From Sulfurimonas sp. HSL3-7 (GTDB lineage: Bacteria; Campylobacterota; Campylobacteria; Campylobacterales; Sulfurimonadaceae): a stretch of DNA of 64,000 nucleotides. The stretch spans positions 1,860,001-1,924,000 of the forward strand of contig NZ_CP147919.1 in the NCBI RefSeq assembly GCF_039645985.1, read 5' to 3'. The translations under genes and the position numbers were made by a program. The notes under the pieces were generated by a model. It made no database searches. It saw nothing but the letters and a program-made list of their open reading frames with translations, and had not been told where the DNA came from. Shown here in pieces: positions 1-9,623 of this stretch. Within the stretch, counting starts at the first letter, position 1, and each line of letters opens with the position of its first letter.

Positions 1-1
1 C

Positions 2-1090
2 CACCAGTGAAAAGATCTTGGTCGCATCGACAATGGCTTTTGCCTGGTCAAAACCGGCCACCTCAAAACTGAGCAGTCCGCTCGCCTGGCCGTTCTCAAA
101 ATAGCGCTGCGCATTGGCATAGTTGCTGTTTGACGGCAGCCCCGGGTAGTTGACTTTGGCCACCTTAGGATGTTTCTCCAGAAACTGCGCCAGCATCAAG
201 GCGTTGTGCGAATGCTCTTTCATACGCAGAGCGAGTGTCTCAAGACCCTGAATAAAAAGCCATGAGTTAAACGGTGAGCTCACCGCGCCCAGGTCGCGCA
301 GCAGCGAAAGACGTGCGCGAAGGGTGTAAACAGGCAACGGCACATCCACATAGACCAGCCCGTGGTACGATGTATCGGGTTCGTTGAAGTGCGGATAACG
401 GGCATTGCCCCTGATCTTCTCGACAAGGTCTTTACGCTCGACCATGATCCCGCCGATGGCAAGCCCCTGGCCCGTCGTATATTTACTTGCACTGTGCACG
501 ACAACGTCCACACCGTGCTCAAACGGACGGCAGAGTGCCGGCGTCGCTACGGTGTTGTCAACCACGGTCAGGACATTGTGTCTGTCCGCGATCTCGGTGA
601 TCGCAGCGATATTGGCGACATCGATGCTCGGATTGGTCAGGGTCTCAAAAAAGATCACTTTCGTCTTGTCGTCGATCAGCTTTTCGGCATCCTGCGGGCT
701 CTGGACATCAAAATAGCGTGCCTCGATCCCGAAACGTTTCAGCGTATGCGAGAAGAGCGTCAGCGAACCGCCGTAAAGCTGGGAAGCACAGACAATGTTA
801 TCGCCCGCTTCGGCGGCATTGGCAATGGCATAGAAGATCGCCGACATCCCGCTGGAGGTCGCAATGGCAGCCTCGCCGCCTTCCAGCTGGGCAAAACGTT
901 TTTCAAAGACATCCGTTGTCGGGTTGTTCAGACGGGTATAGATGTTGCCGAGCTCTTTGAGCGCGAAGAGGTTGGCTGCATGTTCAACATCACGAAACTC
1001 ATACGCCGTGGACATGTAGATCGGTACCGCCATGGTTGATTGGTTGTCTTTATCGTAACCGGCATGAAGCGCTTCTGTTTGAAAATGCAT
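2..1090 (-). CDS. metY: O-acetylhomoserine sulfhydrylase (partial, C-terminus off window)
   Basis: PLP-dependent enzyme of the Cys/Met metabolism family that makes homocysteine from O-acetylhomoserine and sulfide in the cytoplasm. The frame starts at the ATG at 1090 and stays open to the left edge, giving 363 residues of an expected 420 or so. Visible: N-terminal ALHAGYD, the cofactor-site region YTRLNNPT (51-58), SSGMSAI, and the PLP lysine in HSASKYTTGQG (K203). The start lies 9 bases beyond the stop of the upstream RDD gene, so the two are probably cotranscribed. A cystathionine gamma-synthase or methionine gamma-lyase is possible, but the YTTGQG and IGGIM pattern favours MetY. The family call is firm; the exact substrate is inferred. 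Confidence 0.88.
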   Translation of the reverse strand, partial: MHFQTEALHAGYDKDNQSTMAVPIYMSTAYEFRDVEHAANLFALKELGNIYTRLNNPTTDVFEKRFAQLEGGEAAIATSSGMSAIFYAIANAAEAGDNIVCASQLYGGSLTLFSHTLKRFGIEARYFDVQSPQDAEKLIDDKTKVIFFETLTNPSIDVANIAAITEIADRHNVLTVVDNTVATPALCRPFEHGVDVVVHSASKYTTGQGLAIGGIMVERKDLVEKIRGNARYPHFNEPDTSYHGLVYVDVPLPVYTLRARLSLLRDLGAVSSPFNSWLFIQGLETLALRMKEHSHNALMLAQFLEKHPKVAKVNYPGLPSNSNYANAQRYFENGQASGLLSFEVAGFDQAKAIVDATKIFSLV

Positions 1091-1099
1091 CTCTATCCT

Positions 1100-1618
1100 T
1101 TATTTGTAAATGACAACCGTCTCAGCCAGCAGATCGTGCAGAGCCCGCTTGTCTTTTCTCAGCCCGACCATCAGGAACCCTGCCCCCAACGGAATGGCTG
1201 AAATAATATAGCCAATATAGCGAATAATCGCTTGCTTGTTATTAATATCGTCGCAACTGGCAGCATCAACCACGTGAATACCGAGCAGTTTTTTGCCCGG
1301 TGTCGCGCCCGCCCAGCGTTTCCAGAAAACGATGGTCACGCCGGCGACCAACAGTTCAAACAGCGACTCCCACTTCATACTTGCTTTTGGCATCGTCTGC
1401 AGTGCATCGGCAGGCGCACTGCTCTGTGCCAGTGCAATACTTTGGGAAAGTTGTGAAAAGTCCAGCCAGGCACCGCCGCTGAGCAGATAGACGATCAGAC
1501 CTATCGGAACGATCAATACAAGAGTATCGATCCAGCTTGCCAGGAACCGAACCCAGAACCCGGCGTAACGGATGTTTACTGTTGGATGCTGGATGTTATT
1601 TGATTCTTTTTTCATCAC
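1100..1618 (-). CDS. RDD family membrane protein
   Basis: A 172-residue integral membrane protein of the RDD family. It has the N-terminal signature region with VRFLASWIDTLVL (first membrane helix, about 22-45), a second helix near 88-100, the conserved ATPGKKLLGI stretch (about 105-114), and a last helix near 132-152 with LRKDKRALHDLLA after it. RDD proteins have no settled general function; some act in Na+/H+ tolerance. It is the first gene of a unit with metY, with a TATAAT-like -10 at 1645-1650. Nothing in the sequence ties it mechanistically to methionine synthesis. Confidence 0.8.
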   Translation of the reverse strand: MMKKESNNIQHPTVNIRYAGFWVRFLASWIDTLVLIVPIGLIVYLLSGGAWLDFSQLSQSIALAQSSAPADALQTMPKASMKWESLFELLVAGVTIVFWKRWAGATPGKKLLGIHVVDAASCDDINNKQAIIRYIGYIISAIPLGAGFLMVGLRKDKRALHDLLAETVVIYK

Positions 1619-1644
1619 ACCCGGTTCTATTAAACAGTGCCATT

Positions 1645-1650
1645 ATTATA
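1645..1650 (-). promoter_or_regulatory. -10 box upstream of RDD-metY
   Basis: On the minus strand the sequence reads TATAAT, 27 bases before the RDD start codon. No good -35 is visible, as is common in this phylum. Confidence 0.4.
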
Positions 1651-1655
1651 ATGAC

Positions 1656-1678
1656 AGGCTTTTTAAAAAAGCAAGCCT
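1656..1678 (-). terminator. Hairpin downstream of guaB
   Basis: AGGCTT and AAGCCT arms enclose an A/T-rich loop that includes a T run on the minus strand. It lies 50-75 bases past the guaB stop and could end that transcript. A second hairpin overlaps the stop codon itself. Confidence 0.4.
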
Positions 1679-1717
1679 TCATTCAACATCCATCATTGAA
1701 AATTCATTATTTTATCG

Positions 1718-3192
<1,475 letters not shown>

Positions 3193-4530
3193 TTATGAAT
3201 TTAATTGTTTTTCTAGACTGAGCGCACCGTCAAAGAGTGTCTGCTCATCATAGGCATTGGCGATCAGCTGGAGACCGACCGGCATGCCGTTTTCTGCTTT
3301 GTCCACCGGAAGAGAGATCGCCGGCAGACCGGCAAGGTTGACCGAGATCGTATAGATATCGCTCAGGTACATCTCAAGAGGGTCTTCCAAAGCACCGACT
3401 TCGTACGCTGTACGCGGCGCGACAGGGCTCAAGATCAAATCGACTTCGGCAAACAGTTTTGCGTATTCTTCTTTGATCAGGTGACGCACTTTTTGCGCTT
3501 TGACATAGTAGGCATCATAGTAGCCGCTTGAGAGAACAAAGTTCCCCAGCAGGATACGGCGTTTGACCTCGTCACCGAACCCTTCGGAACGGGTTTTGAC
3601 AAAAAGGTCATTCAGGTTTTCACCCTCTTTGCGGTTACCGTAACGGATACCGTCATAACGTGCCAGGTTTGTTGTCGCCTCAGCCGTTGCCGTAATATAG
3701 TAAGCCGAGATGTCGTACTTGCCGTCCATCAGACTCTTCTCAACAACAGTATGGCCCGCTACTTTCAGTGCTTCGACCGCTTTGGCATACCCTTGTTTGA
3801 TCTCATCGCTGGCGTCTTTGACATGATCGGGAATGATCGCGATCGTCAGCTTGCGCTCAGGATCAAGTTTGTCAGAGACTTTATCATCGCTCTGATAACT
3901 TGTCGAGTCCTTGACGTCATGACCGCTGATGATGTCGTAGAGAATCGCCGCATCTTCAACGTTCTGGGTCATCGGTCCGATCTGGTCAAGCGAGCTTGCA
4001 TACGCGCCCAGACCGTAACGGCTGACACGGCCATAGGTCGGTTTCATGCCGACAATACCGCAGAATGCCGCCGGCTGACGGATCGAGCCGCCGGTGTCGG
4101 AACCGAGTGCCGCGATCGCAAGTCCCGCACCGACAGCTGCCGCCGATCCGCCTGACGAGCCGCCCGGTACGCAGTTGGGGTTATGCGGATTCTGCGTGAT
4201 CCCGTAGCATGAGCTCTCCGTCGTCGATCCCATCGCAAACTCATCCATGTTGGTCCGGCCGAACGGTGAGATACCTGCATCAAGAAGCTTGTTGATCACG
4301 GTCGCGTTGTACGGTGCGATGTATCCCTGCAGGATCTTGGAACCGGATGTTACCGACCACTCTTTGACCTGAATATTGTCTTTGATCGCGATCGGTACAC
4401 CGTCGCCGACATTATTGACATCAATGTAAGCATTGAGCTCCGGATTTGCTTCGATCTTCTTTTTAAGATCCTCTTTAAATGCTGCCAACTCCTCTTTTGA
4501 TAGGGAAAGGGCTTCTTTAAGCGTAATCAC
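3193..4530 (-). CDS. gatA: Asp-tRNA(Asn)/Glu-tRNA(Gln) amidotransferase subunit A
   Basis: Amidase subunit of GatCAB, which converts misacylated Glu-tRNA(Gln) and, where needed, Asp-tRNA(Asn) to the amide form. 445 residues of the amidase-signature family: catalytic Lys in PIAIKDNI, the Ser-rich [11 protein letters not shown] loop, and the nucleophile region [12 protein letters not shown]. The start is GTG (4530), chosen because AAGGA stands just upstream inside the preceding small gene. GatB and GatC are not in this window. It lies between a 38-residue membrane peptide gene and guaB on the same strand. Confidence 0.96.
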   Translation of the reverse strand: MITLKEALSLSKEELAAFKEDLKKKIEANPELNAYIDVNNVGDGVPIAIKDNIQVKEWSVTSGSKILQGYIAPYNATVINKLLDAGISPFGRTNMDEFAMGSTTESSCYGITQNPHNPNCVPGGSSGGSAAAVGAGLAIAALGSDTGGSIRQPAAFCGIVGMKPTYGRVSRYGLGAYASSLDQIGPMTQNVEDAAILYDIISGHDVKDSTSYQSDDKVSDKLDPERKLTIAIIPDHVKDASDEIKQGYAKAVEALKVAGHTVVEKSLMDGKYDISAYYITATAEATTNLARYDGIRYGNRKEGENLNDLFVKTRSEGFGDEVKRRILLGNFVLSSGYYDAYYVKAQKVRHLIKEEYAKLFAEVDLILSPVAPRTAYEVGALEDPLEMYLSDIYTISVNLAGLPAISLPVDKAENGMPVGLQLIANAYDEQTLFDGALSLEKQLNS

Positions 4531-4533
4531 ACA

Positions 4534-4650
4534 TTATCCTTTTTTTTTAGCTTTTTTTACAGCATAGACACCCGCCAGAGAGAGTGCCAAAATAATCACA
4601 ATAGTCACGACGACCGTTGTCGCACTGACAGGCTGGGTCATATCAGGCAT
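4534..4650 (-). CDS. Small single-pass membrane protein, 38 aa
   Basis: A short frame starting MPDMTQPVSATT, then about 19 hydrophobic residues (13-31) and ending in the basic tail KKAKKKG. Its ATG (4650) overlaps the ileS stop, and gatA starts 4 bases after its own stop, so it fills the ileS-gatA gap exactly. A second in-frame ATG at 4641 could be the start. The charge pattern predicts an inner-membrane peptide with the C-terminus in the cytoplasm. Function unknown. Evidence for coding is the tight packing and protein-like composition. Confidence 0.6.
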   Translation of the reverse strand: MPDMTQPVSATTVVVTIVIILALSLAGVYAVKKAKKKG

Positions 4651-7402
4651 TCATGACCTTATGACAGCGTTCACACAGACTCTCTTCATCGTGAGCGTGG
4701 AACTTCCAACAGCGTGGACATTTTGCAGCGGTTGCAAGCGCGATGACGAACTTGTCATCATCCACCGTGAACTCACCCAGTGCTTCGGCAGGTTCACCGT
4801 CCTTGATGCCGGAGACGACGAACCAGTCTTCCGCTTCGATTTCCGGCAGCGCTTTGATCTTTTCTGATGACGTGTAGATCACCAGTTCAAGCGTACTTTT
4901 GATACGTTTCTCTTTTTTAAGCGCATCGACGACTTCGGAAAAACCTTCACGCGCTTTGACCATATAGAACTCTTCAAAGAGAGAGTATTCGACATCGATC
5001 GGCGTATAGGTCATATCGAAGATATTTTCCATCCCGCCTTTGATCACGGCCGGCGCACTCTCCATGATCTCATCCGCCGTATAGGTCAGGATCGGCGCGA
5101 TCAGACCGAGAAGCGATTGGGTGATCATCGCCATCGCGCTTTGCGATGCACGGCGATGCAGGTCATCTTTGGCGTCGCAGTAGAGCCTGTCTTTGGTGAT
5201 ATCCATAAAGATACCGCTCAGTTCATTGACAATGAAGTTGTTCAGCGTGCTCATGCCCCCGACAAAGTTGTAGGCACTGAACTGCTTGTGCGCCTCATCG
5301 AAAACGGTCTGTGCCTTGGAGACGATCCATCTGTCAAGAACACCCATCTCCGCATACGGCAGGATTGTCTCAAGATCATCGATGTTCGCAAGCAGGAACC
5401 GGAAAGTGTTGCGCAGCTTGCGGTACTGCTCGGCGATCTGCTTCAAAATATCGTCAGAGATCTTTTGATCATTCTGGTAATCCGTCATCGCAACCCAAAA
5501 ACGCAATATCTCCGATCCATATTGCTTGACCACCTTGTCCGGTGCAAGCACGTTCCCTTTGGACTTACTCATCTTTTCGCCTTTACCATCCATGGTAAAT
5601 CCGTGCGTGATGAGTGCACTGTACGGTGCCTTGTGCTCTACCGCCGTACTCAGGAAAAGTGACGACTGGAACCAGCCGCGGTGCTGGTCGCTTCCTTCAA
5701 GATAGACATCGGCAGGGTATTTTCCGGCATTGTAATTACGCGACTTCATAACCGCATTCCAGGTCGCACCCGAATCGAACCAGACATCGAGGATATCCGT
5801 CACTTTTTCAAGCTCTTCCGGTTTATATCCCGAACCCGGGTACAACAGCTCTGCAATATCCATTGTATACCAGGCGTCAGAGCCCTGCATCTCAAAGATC
5901 ATCGCCACAAAGTTCAGGACCTTCTCGTCGAGGATCACTTCGCCGGTCGCTTTGACACGGAACAGTGCGATCGGCACACCCCAGTCACGTTGACGGGAGA
6001 TACACCAGTCCGGACGGTTGGCGACCATCGAGGTCAGACGCTTGCGGCCCGTCTCCGGATAGAATGAGGTCTTTTCGATCTCTTCGAGCGCGATCTCACG
6101 CAGCGTACGCTCTTCACCTTCCGGCTTCTGATCAACGGCGATAAACCACTGCTTCGTTGCACGGAAGATCAGCGGTGTATGCGAACGCCAGCAGTGCGGA
6201 TAGGAGTGGGTGAACTTGCTGACTTTTAACAGCCCTTCACCCAGCATCTCCAGGATCGGCTCATTCGATTTAAAGATATGTTTGCCGACAAACTCTTCCG
6301 GGTTGGGAAAGAGTCTTTCACGGACTACGGTCTCATCATAACAGCCTGTCTCATCGACCGGCATGATCACGTCCAGGTTGTACTTCAGACCGACACGGTA
6401 GTCATCCTCACCGTGGCCCGGTGCCGTGTGGACACAGCCCGTACCGTTGTCCATCAGGACATGCTCGCCGAGAACGATATGCGAAGAGCGGCCGTTGAGC
6501 GGGTTGACCGCATGAAGGTTCTCAAACTTCTTCGCATCAAAGGTCTGAACCACTTCGCCGCTGAAGACACCGCTTTCGATGTTTTCGTTGTAGAGCTTCT
6601 CCGCGACGATATAGCCGTCGCTTGTACGCACATATTTCTCATCCGGGTTGAGGGAGATACCGGTATTTGCCGGCAGCGTCCACGGCGTCGTTGTCCAGAT
6701 AACCAGACCCGCTTTGCCTTCGATGCCCATACGCACCTTGGATTCGTCGCTCAGTTCGAAAGCGACATAGATGGAGTGGGACTCTTTGTCCTCATACTCG
6801 ACTTCGGCTTCGGCCAGAGCGGTACGTTCCGCCCATGACCAGTAGACCGGTTTGGAGCGTTCGATCAACAGCCCTTTTTTCGCCACGTCGCAAAGCGTAC
6901 GGTAGATGTTCGCTTCGAACTTGTAGTCCATTGTCAGGTAAGGTTTTTCCCAGTCGGCCAGGATACCGAGTGTCTTGAACTCGTCGCGCTGGATATCGAC
7001 AAACTTCGCCGCATGTTCACGGCACAGTTTACGCACCTCGCCGGTACTCAACTGCTCTTTCTTCTGTTTGCCGCCCAGTTTTTTCTCGACCTGCTGTTCG
7101 ATCGGCAGACCGTGGCAGTCCCAACCCGGCGTGAAACGGACAGACTTGCCGTTAAAGTAGTTGAATTTGATAATGATGTCTTTTAAGATCTTGTTGAGGG
7201 CGTGGCCGATATGGATATGTCCATTGGCATATGGCGGTCCGTCATGCAGTGTAAACGGCTCGGCACCTTCACGGTTTTTCTTCATCTGTTCATAGATCTT
7301 GTCCGCATCCCATGCGCCGTAGCGTTTTGGTTCGTTCTGAACAAGGTTTCCGCGCATCGGGAAATCTGTTTTAGGCAATAACAAAGTCTCTTTGTAATCC
7401 AT
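4643..7402 (-). CDS. ileS: Isoleucyl-tRNA synthetase
   Basis: Charges tRNA(Ile) and edits misactivated valine. 919 residues, full length. The class I HIGH motif is HIHIGH (62-67), the editing domain contains VIWTTTPWTLPAN, and the KMSKS loop is in GEKMSKSKGN. The C-terminus has a four-cysteine zinc site (CPRCWKF and CERCHKV). It is the first gene of the ileS-peptide-gatA-guaB operon, with TATAAT at 7430-7435 in front. The zinc-finger C-terminus is the usual bacterial type. Confidence 0.98.
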   Translation of the reverse strand: MDYKETLLLPKTDFPMRGNLVQNEPKRYGAWDADKIYEQMKKNREGAEPFTLHDGPPYANGHIHIGHALNKILKDIIIKFNYFNGKSVRFTPGWDCHGLPIEQQVEKKLGGKQKKEQLSTGEVRKLCREHAAKFVDIQRDEFKTLGILADWEKPYLTMDYKFEANIYRTLCDVAKKGLLIERSKPVYWSWAERTALAEAEVEYEDKESHSIYVAFELSDESKVRMGIEGKAGLVIWTTTPWTLPANTGISLNPDEKYVRTSDGYIVAEKLYNENIESGVFSGEVVQTFDAKKFENLHAVNPLNGRSSHIVLGEHVLMDNGTGCVHTAPGHGEDDYRVGLKYNLDVIMPVDETGCYDETVVRERLFPNPEEFVGKHIFKSNEPILEMLGEGLLKVSKFTHSYPHCWRSHTPLIFRATKQWFIAVDQKPEGEERTLREIALEEIEKTSFYPETGRKRLTSMVANRPDWCISRQRDWGVPIALFRVKATGEVILDEKVLNFVAMIFEMQGSDAWYTMDIAELLYPGSGYKPEELEKVTDILDVWFDSGATWNAVMKSRNYNAGKYPADVYLEGSDQHRGWFQSSLFLSTAVEHKAPYSALITHGFTMDGKGEKMSKSKGNVLAPDKVVKQYGSEILRFWVAMTDYQNDQKISDDILKQIAEQYRKLRNTFRFLLANIDDLETILPYAEMGVLDRWIVSKAQTVFDEAHKQFSAYNFVGGMSTLNNFIVNELSGIFMDITKDRLYCDAKDDLHRRASQSAMAMITQSLLGLIAPILTYTADEIMESAPAVIKGGMENIFDMTYTPIDVEYSLFEEFYMVKAREGFSEVVDALKKEKRIKSTLELVIYTSSEKIKALPEIEAEDWFVVSGIKDGEPAEALGEFTVDDDKFVIALATAAKCPRCWKFHAHDEESLCERCHKVMNA

Positions 7403-7429
7403 TACACCCTCTGTTTCTAAAATTTTTGG

Positions 7430-7435
7430 ATTATA
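7430..7435 (-). promoter_or_regulatory. -10 box of the ileS operon
   Basis: GGATATAATCC on the minus strand contains a perfect TATAAT, 28 bases before the ileS ATG. The region lies between divergent ileS and cinA-like genes. Confidence 0.55.
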
Positions 7436-7469
7436 TCCTTATAGGGTTTAAAAAGGGCTGACGCTGTGC

Positions 7470-7475
7470 TATACT
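7470..7475 (+). promoter_or_regulatory. -10 box of the cinA-like gene, flanked by a 10-bp direct repeat
   Basis: GCTATACTT contains a TATACT box about 58 bases before the GTG start. The 10-mer CTGACGCTGT occurs on both sides (7458-7467 and 7486-7495), 28 bases apart, which could be a regulator-binding pair. Confidence 0.35.
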
Positions 7476-7532
7476 TCCCTATTACCTGACGCTGTTTACG
7501 GTCACCTAAGCAAGTTTATCAATGGACTTAAT

Positions 7533-8630
7533 GTGAAAAATCGTCTTATTTTCATCGGCAATATATTTATCCAGAACCAGGCTTTTAGAGACTATATTAT
7601 CCGAACGATCGAAACGGATGGGATGGCGCTTGATTCTATTGAGTATTATCGGGAAGCTGACCGCAACTTCTTCGGCGACCTTGAAAAGAGGCTAAAAGAC
7701 GAGGAGATGCTCTATATTCTTACCAGTAAAAAGAGCTTTACACTTGTCGGTAAGCTGCTCTGCACCCTTCTGGGAGACAAACTGGTCTTGAAAAAGCAGA
7801 TGCTCATCCCCTCGCAATGTGAAACATGCGTTGAAAACAGCTATCGCCTCGATATCAATACAAGTGCCATCAATGTCATACAGGCGCAGGAGTCTCAGGA
7901 GATTCCAGAACTTCTGATCACGCTCCCCTCTGCACAACAGAAACTGCACTTTTTCGAGACACCGATCAAAGAGGTGATCGAAGCCTTGAAACCGCTTTCC
8001 AGACAATTTGATGTCTCCCTTGCTTTCTCGCAAATAGTAGAAGGGTGGGTGGAAGTGAGCGTAACATGCAACACATTTGGATCGATTGACAAGTTTATTC
8101 AGATTGCACAGGAGAGGCATCCTGCAAAGATCATCGTGACGGAAGACCTGGTCCAGCATATTATTGATGCGACACTGGCGACGCAGCAGAAGATCACACT
8201 CGCAGAAAGCTGTACGGGTGGGTTGCTCGCCTATTACTTTACTTCCCACGCCGGTGTCTCCTCCGTATTTGAAGGCTCGTTGGTCACCTATTCCAATATC
8301 TTGAAAGAGAACTGGCTCGCGGTTGACCATGCGACCCTGGTCAAACATGGTGCGGTCAGTGAAGAGGTGGTCGCCGAAATGTGCGAAGGTGCGCTGAATG
8401 TCGCCAAGGCGGATTATGCACTTGCCATCAGCGGTGTTGCGGGACCTGATGGCGGAAGCCCAGAGAAACCTGTCGGTACGGTTGTCATCGGTGTCAAATC
8501 CAAAAACTACGAAAATGTCGTGCGCTGTCACTTCAAGGGCGATCGAAATTACATCCAGCAGCAGAGCGCGCTCACTGCCTTGAAGATGCTCATTTTGGGC
8601 GATAAAAAAGTTTTTTTCAAAAAATTCTAA
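7533..8630 (+). CDS. CinA family protein with divergent N-terminus
   Basis: 365 residues starting at GTG. The C-terminal third (about 215-355) is a clear CinA_C/PncC domain, the family of nicotinamide-nucleotide amidohydrolases that return NMN to nicotinic acid mononucleotide. Visible motifs are LAESCTGGLLA, VTYSNILKENWL, and the SGVAGPDGG loop with GTVVIGV. The N-terminal 200 residues are the right length for the molybdopterin-binding-like (MoCF) domain but keep few of its signatures, so cofactor binding there is doubtful. Amidase activity is well supported; any DNA-uptake role is not. The gene is divergent from ileS and ends just before the tRNA promoter. Confidence 0.82.
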   Translation: MKNRLIFIGNIFIQNQAFRDYIIRTIETDGMALDSIEYYREADRNFFGDLEKRLKDEEMLYILTSKKSFTLVGKLLCTLLGDKLVLKKQMLIPSQCETCVENSYRLDINTSAINVIQAQESQEIPELLITLPSAQQKLHFFETPIKEVIEALKPLSRQFDVSLAFSQIVEGWVEVSVTCNTFGSIDKFIQIAQERHPAKIIVTEDLVQHIIDATLATQQKITLAESCTGGLLAYYFTSHAGVSSVFEGSLVTYSNILKENWLAVDHATLVKHGAVSEEVVAEMCEGALNVAKADYALAISGVAGPDGGSPEKPVGTVVIGVKSKNYENVVRCHFKGDRNYIQQQSALTALKMLILGDKKVFFKKF

Positions 8631-8636
8631 ATTCTC

Positions 8637-8665
8637 TTGACATCGCAGAATCTTTTGCCTATAAT
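8637..8665 (+). promoter_or_regulatory. Consensus sigma-70 promoter of the tRNA cluster
   Basis: TTGACA (8637-8642), a 17-base spacer, then TATAAT (8660-8665). Both boxes match the consensus perfectly, which is unusual in this window, where -35 boxes are poor. The first tRNA starts 33 bases after the -10. Confidence 0.85.
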
Positions 8666-8697
8666 TTCGCCTCACAACAGCAGTAGCTGGTTTGTGA

Positions 8698-8773
8698 GTC
8701 CCGTTAGCTCAGTTGGTAGAGCATCTCACTTTTAATGAGGATGCCGATGGTTCGAGTCCATCACGGGACACCA
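8698..8773 (+). tRNA. tRNA-Lys (TTT)
   Basis: 76 nt including an encoded CCA. Acceptor arms GTCCCGT and ACGGGAC pair fully. The anticodon loop CTTTTAA gives TTT. First tRNA of a six-gene array. Confidence 0.96.
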
Positions 8774-8786
8774 TTTTTTTACGGTT

Positions 8787-8863
8787 GCGGTGGTAGTTCA
8801 GTTGGTTAGAATACCTGCCTGTCACGCAGGGGGTCGCGGGTTCGAGTCCCGTCCACCGCGCCA
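8787..8863 (+). tRNA. tRNA-Asp (GTC), copy 1
   Basis: 77 nt with CCA. Acceptor GCGGTGG/CCACCGC; anticodon loop CTGTCAC gives GTC. Identical along its whole length to the copy at 9231-9307. Confidence 0.96.
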
Positions 8864-8929
8864 TTTGGAATTTTTTCCAAAATTGTTGATTTTTTCTTTA
8901 CTGTAAATTAAAGTTAAAAGCAAGATTTT

Positions 8930-9005
8930 GGGCGCTTAGCTCAGTTGGTAGAGCGCTACCCTTACAAGGTAGATGTCACTGGTTCGAGTCCAGTAGTGCC
9001 CACCA
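8930..9005 (+). tRNA. tRNA-Val (TAC), copy 1
   Basis: 76 nt with CCA. Acceptor GGGCGCT/AGTGCCC with one G-U pair; anticodon TAC in the loop CTTACAA. Differs from copy 2 in the acceptor and T stems. Confidence 0.95.
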
Positions 9006-9044
9006 TTGAAAACGTAATTGTACGTTTATATGTGCTTGATACTT

Positions 9045-9120
9045 GACCCTTTCGTCTAGTGGCCAAGGACACTATCACTTCATGGTAGGAACAGAGGTTC
9101 AAATCCTTTAGGGGTCGCCA
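9045..9120 (+). tRNA. tRNA-Glu (TTC)
   Basis: 76 nt with CCA. Acceptor GACCCTT/AGGGGTC; anticodon loop ACTTCAT gives TTC. This tRNA also feeds the GatCAB route encoded in part by gatA in this window. Confidence 0.95.
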
Positions 9121-9137
9121 TAAAGTAGATTATAAAC

Positions 9138-9213
9138 GGGCGTTTAGCTCAGTTGGTAGAGCGCTACCCTTACAAGGTAGATGTCACAAGTTCGAGTCTT
9201 GTAATGCCCACCA
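9138..9213 (+). tRNA. tRNA-Val (TAC), copy 2
   Basis: 76 nt with CCA. Acceptor GGGCGTT/AATGCCC, anticodon TAC. Same D arm and anticodon arm as copy 1, with compensated changes in the acceptor and T stems. Confidence 0.95.
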
Positions 9214-9230
9214 TTTTTATTGTTACATGC

Positions 9231-9307
9231 GCGGTGGTAGTTCAGTTGGTTAGAATACCTGCCTGTCACGCAGGGGGTCGCGGGTTCGAGTCCCGTCCAC
9301 CGCGCCA
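9231..9307 (+). tRNA. tRNA-Asp (GTC), copy 2
   Basis: 77 nt with CCA, identical to copy 1. Last tRNA of the array. Its 3' end and the following bases recur 167 bp downstream. Confidence 0.96.
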
Positions 9308-9342
9308 CTACATTTTCCTATTCAAACATACAATCCAAACAA
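9295..9342 (+). repeat. tRNA-Asp 3'-end repeat, copy A
   Basis: The last 13 bases of tRNA-Asp plus about 35 flanking bases. By eye about 39 of 48 positions match copy B at 9462-9509; the first 15 bases (GTCCACCGCGCCACT) match exactly. Looks like an attachment-site or deletion scar. Confidence 0.7.
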
Positions 9343-9461
9343 ATTTTTCGCATACATAAACATCGACATCAAACTCGCTTCGCTGACAATGTTTCGCTAC
9401 GCTCTTGATTAATATCACTTTAGCCAAAAAGCGTGCTAACAGCACCCTTCTCTGCCATATT

Positions 9462-9509
9462 GTCCACCGCGCCACTGCTTTTGCCCTTTCAAACAGACAG
9501 TCCGGACAA
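9462..9509 (+). repeat. tRNA-Asp 3'-end repeat, copy B
   Basis: Starts with 15 bases identical to the end of tRNA-Asp and continues as a diverged copy of its flank. The 152 bases between the copies, and the rest of 9308-9623, contain no tRNA or convincing gene. Confidence 0.7.
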
Positions 9510-9623
9510 CAAACATTAAAGTTTTCACGCTCTCAAACCATAGTTTATTTATGAATATCAATTTAAGTTAGTTTCCGCCATATTTATTAAGCGTGTATTT
9601 TTAGGTGTAGGCGAGGAGTTATC

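Noticed and set aside
5117-6838. Several long plus-strand frames inside ileS
   Set aside because: Mirror frames of a strongly conserved synthetase gene, without ribosome-binding sites or recognisable motifs.
7692-8675. Long open frame antisense to the cinA-like gene
   Set aside because: The plus strand has clear CinA motifs; the antisense protein has no family features and arises from codon bias.
9153-9359. Open frame through tRNA-Val and tRNA-Asp
   Set aside because: It is tRNA sequence read as codons.
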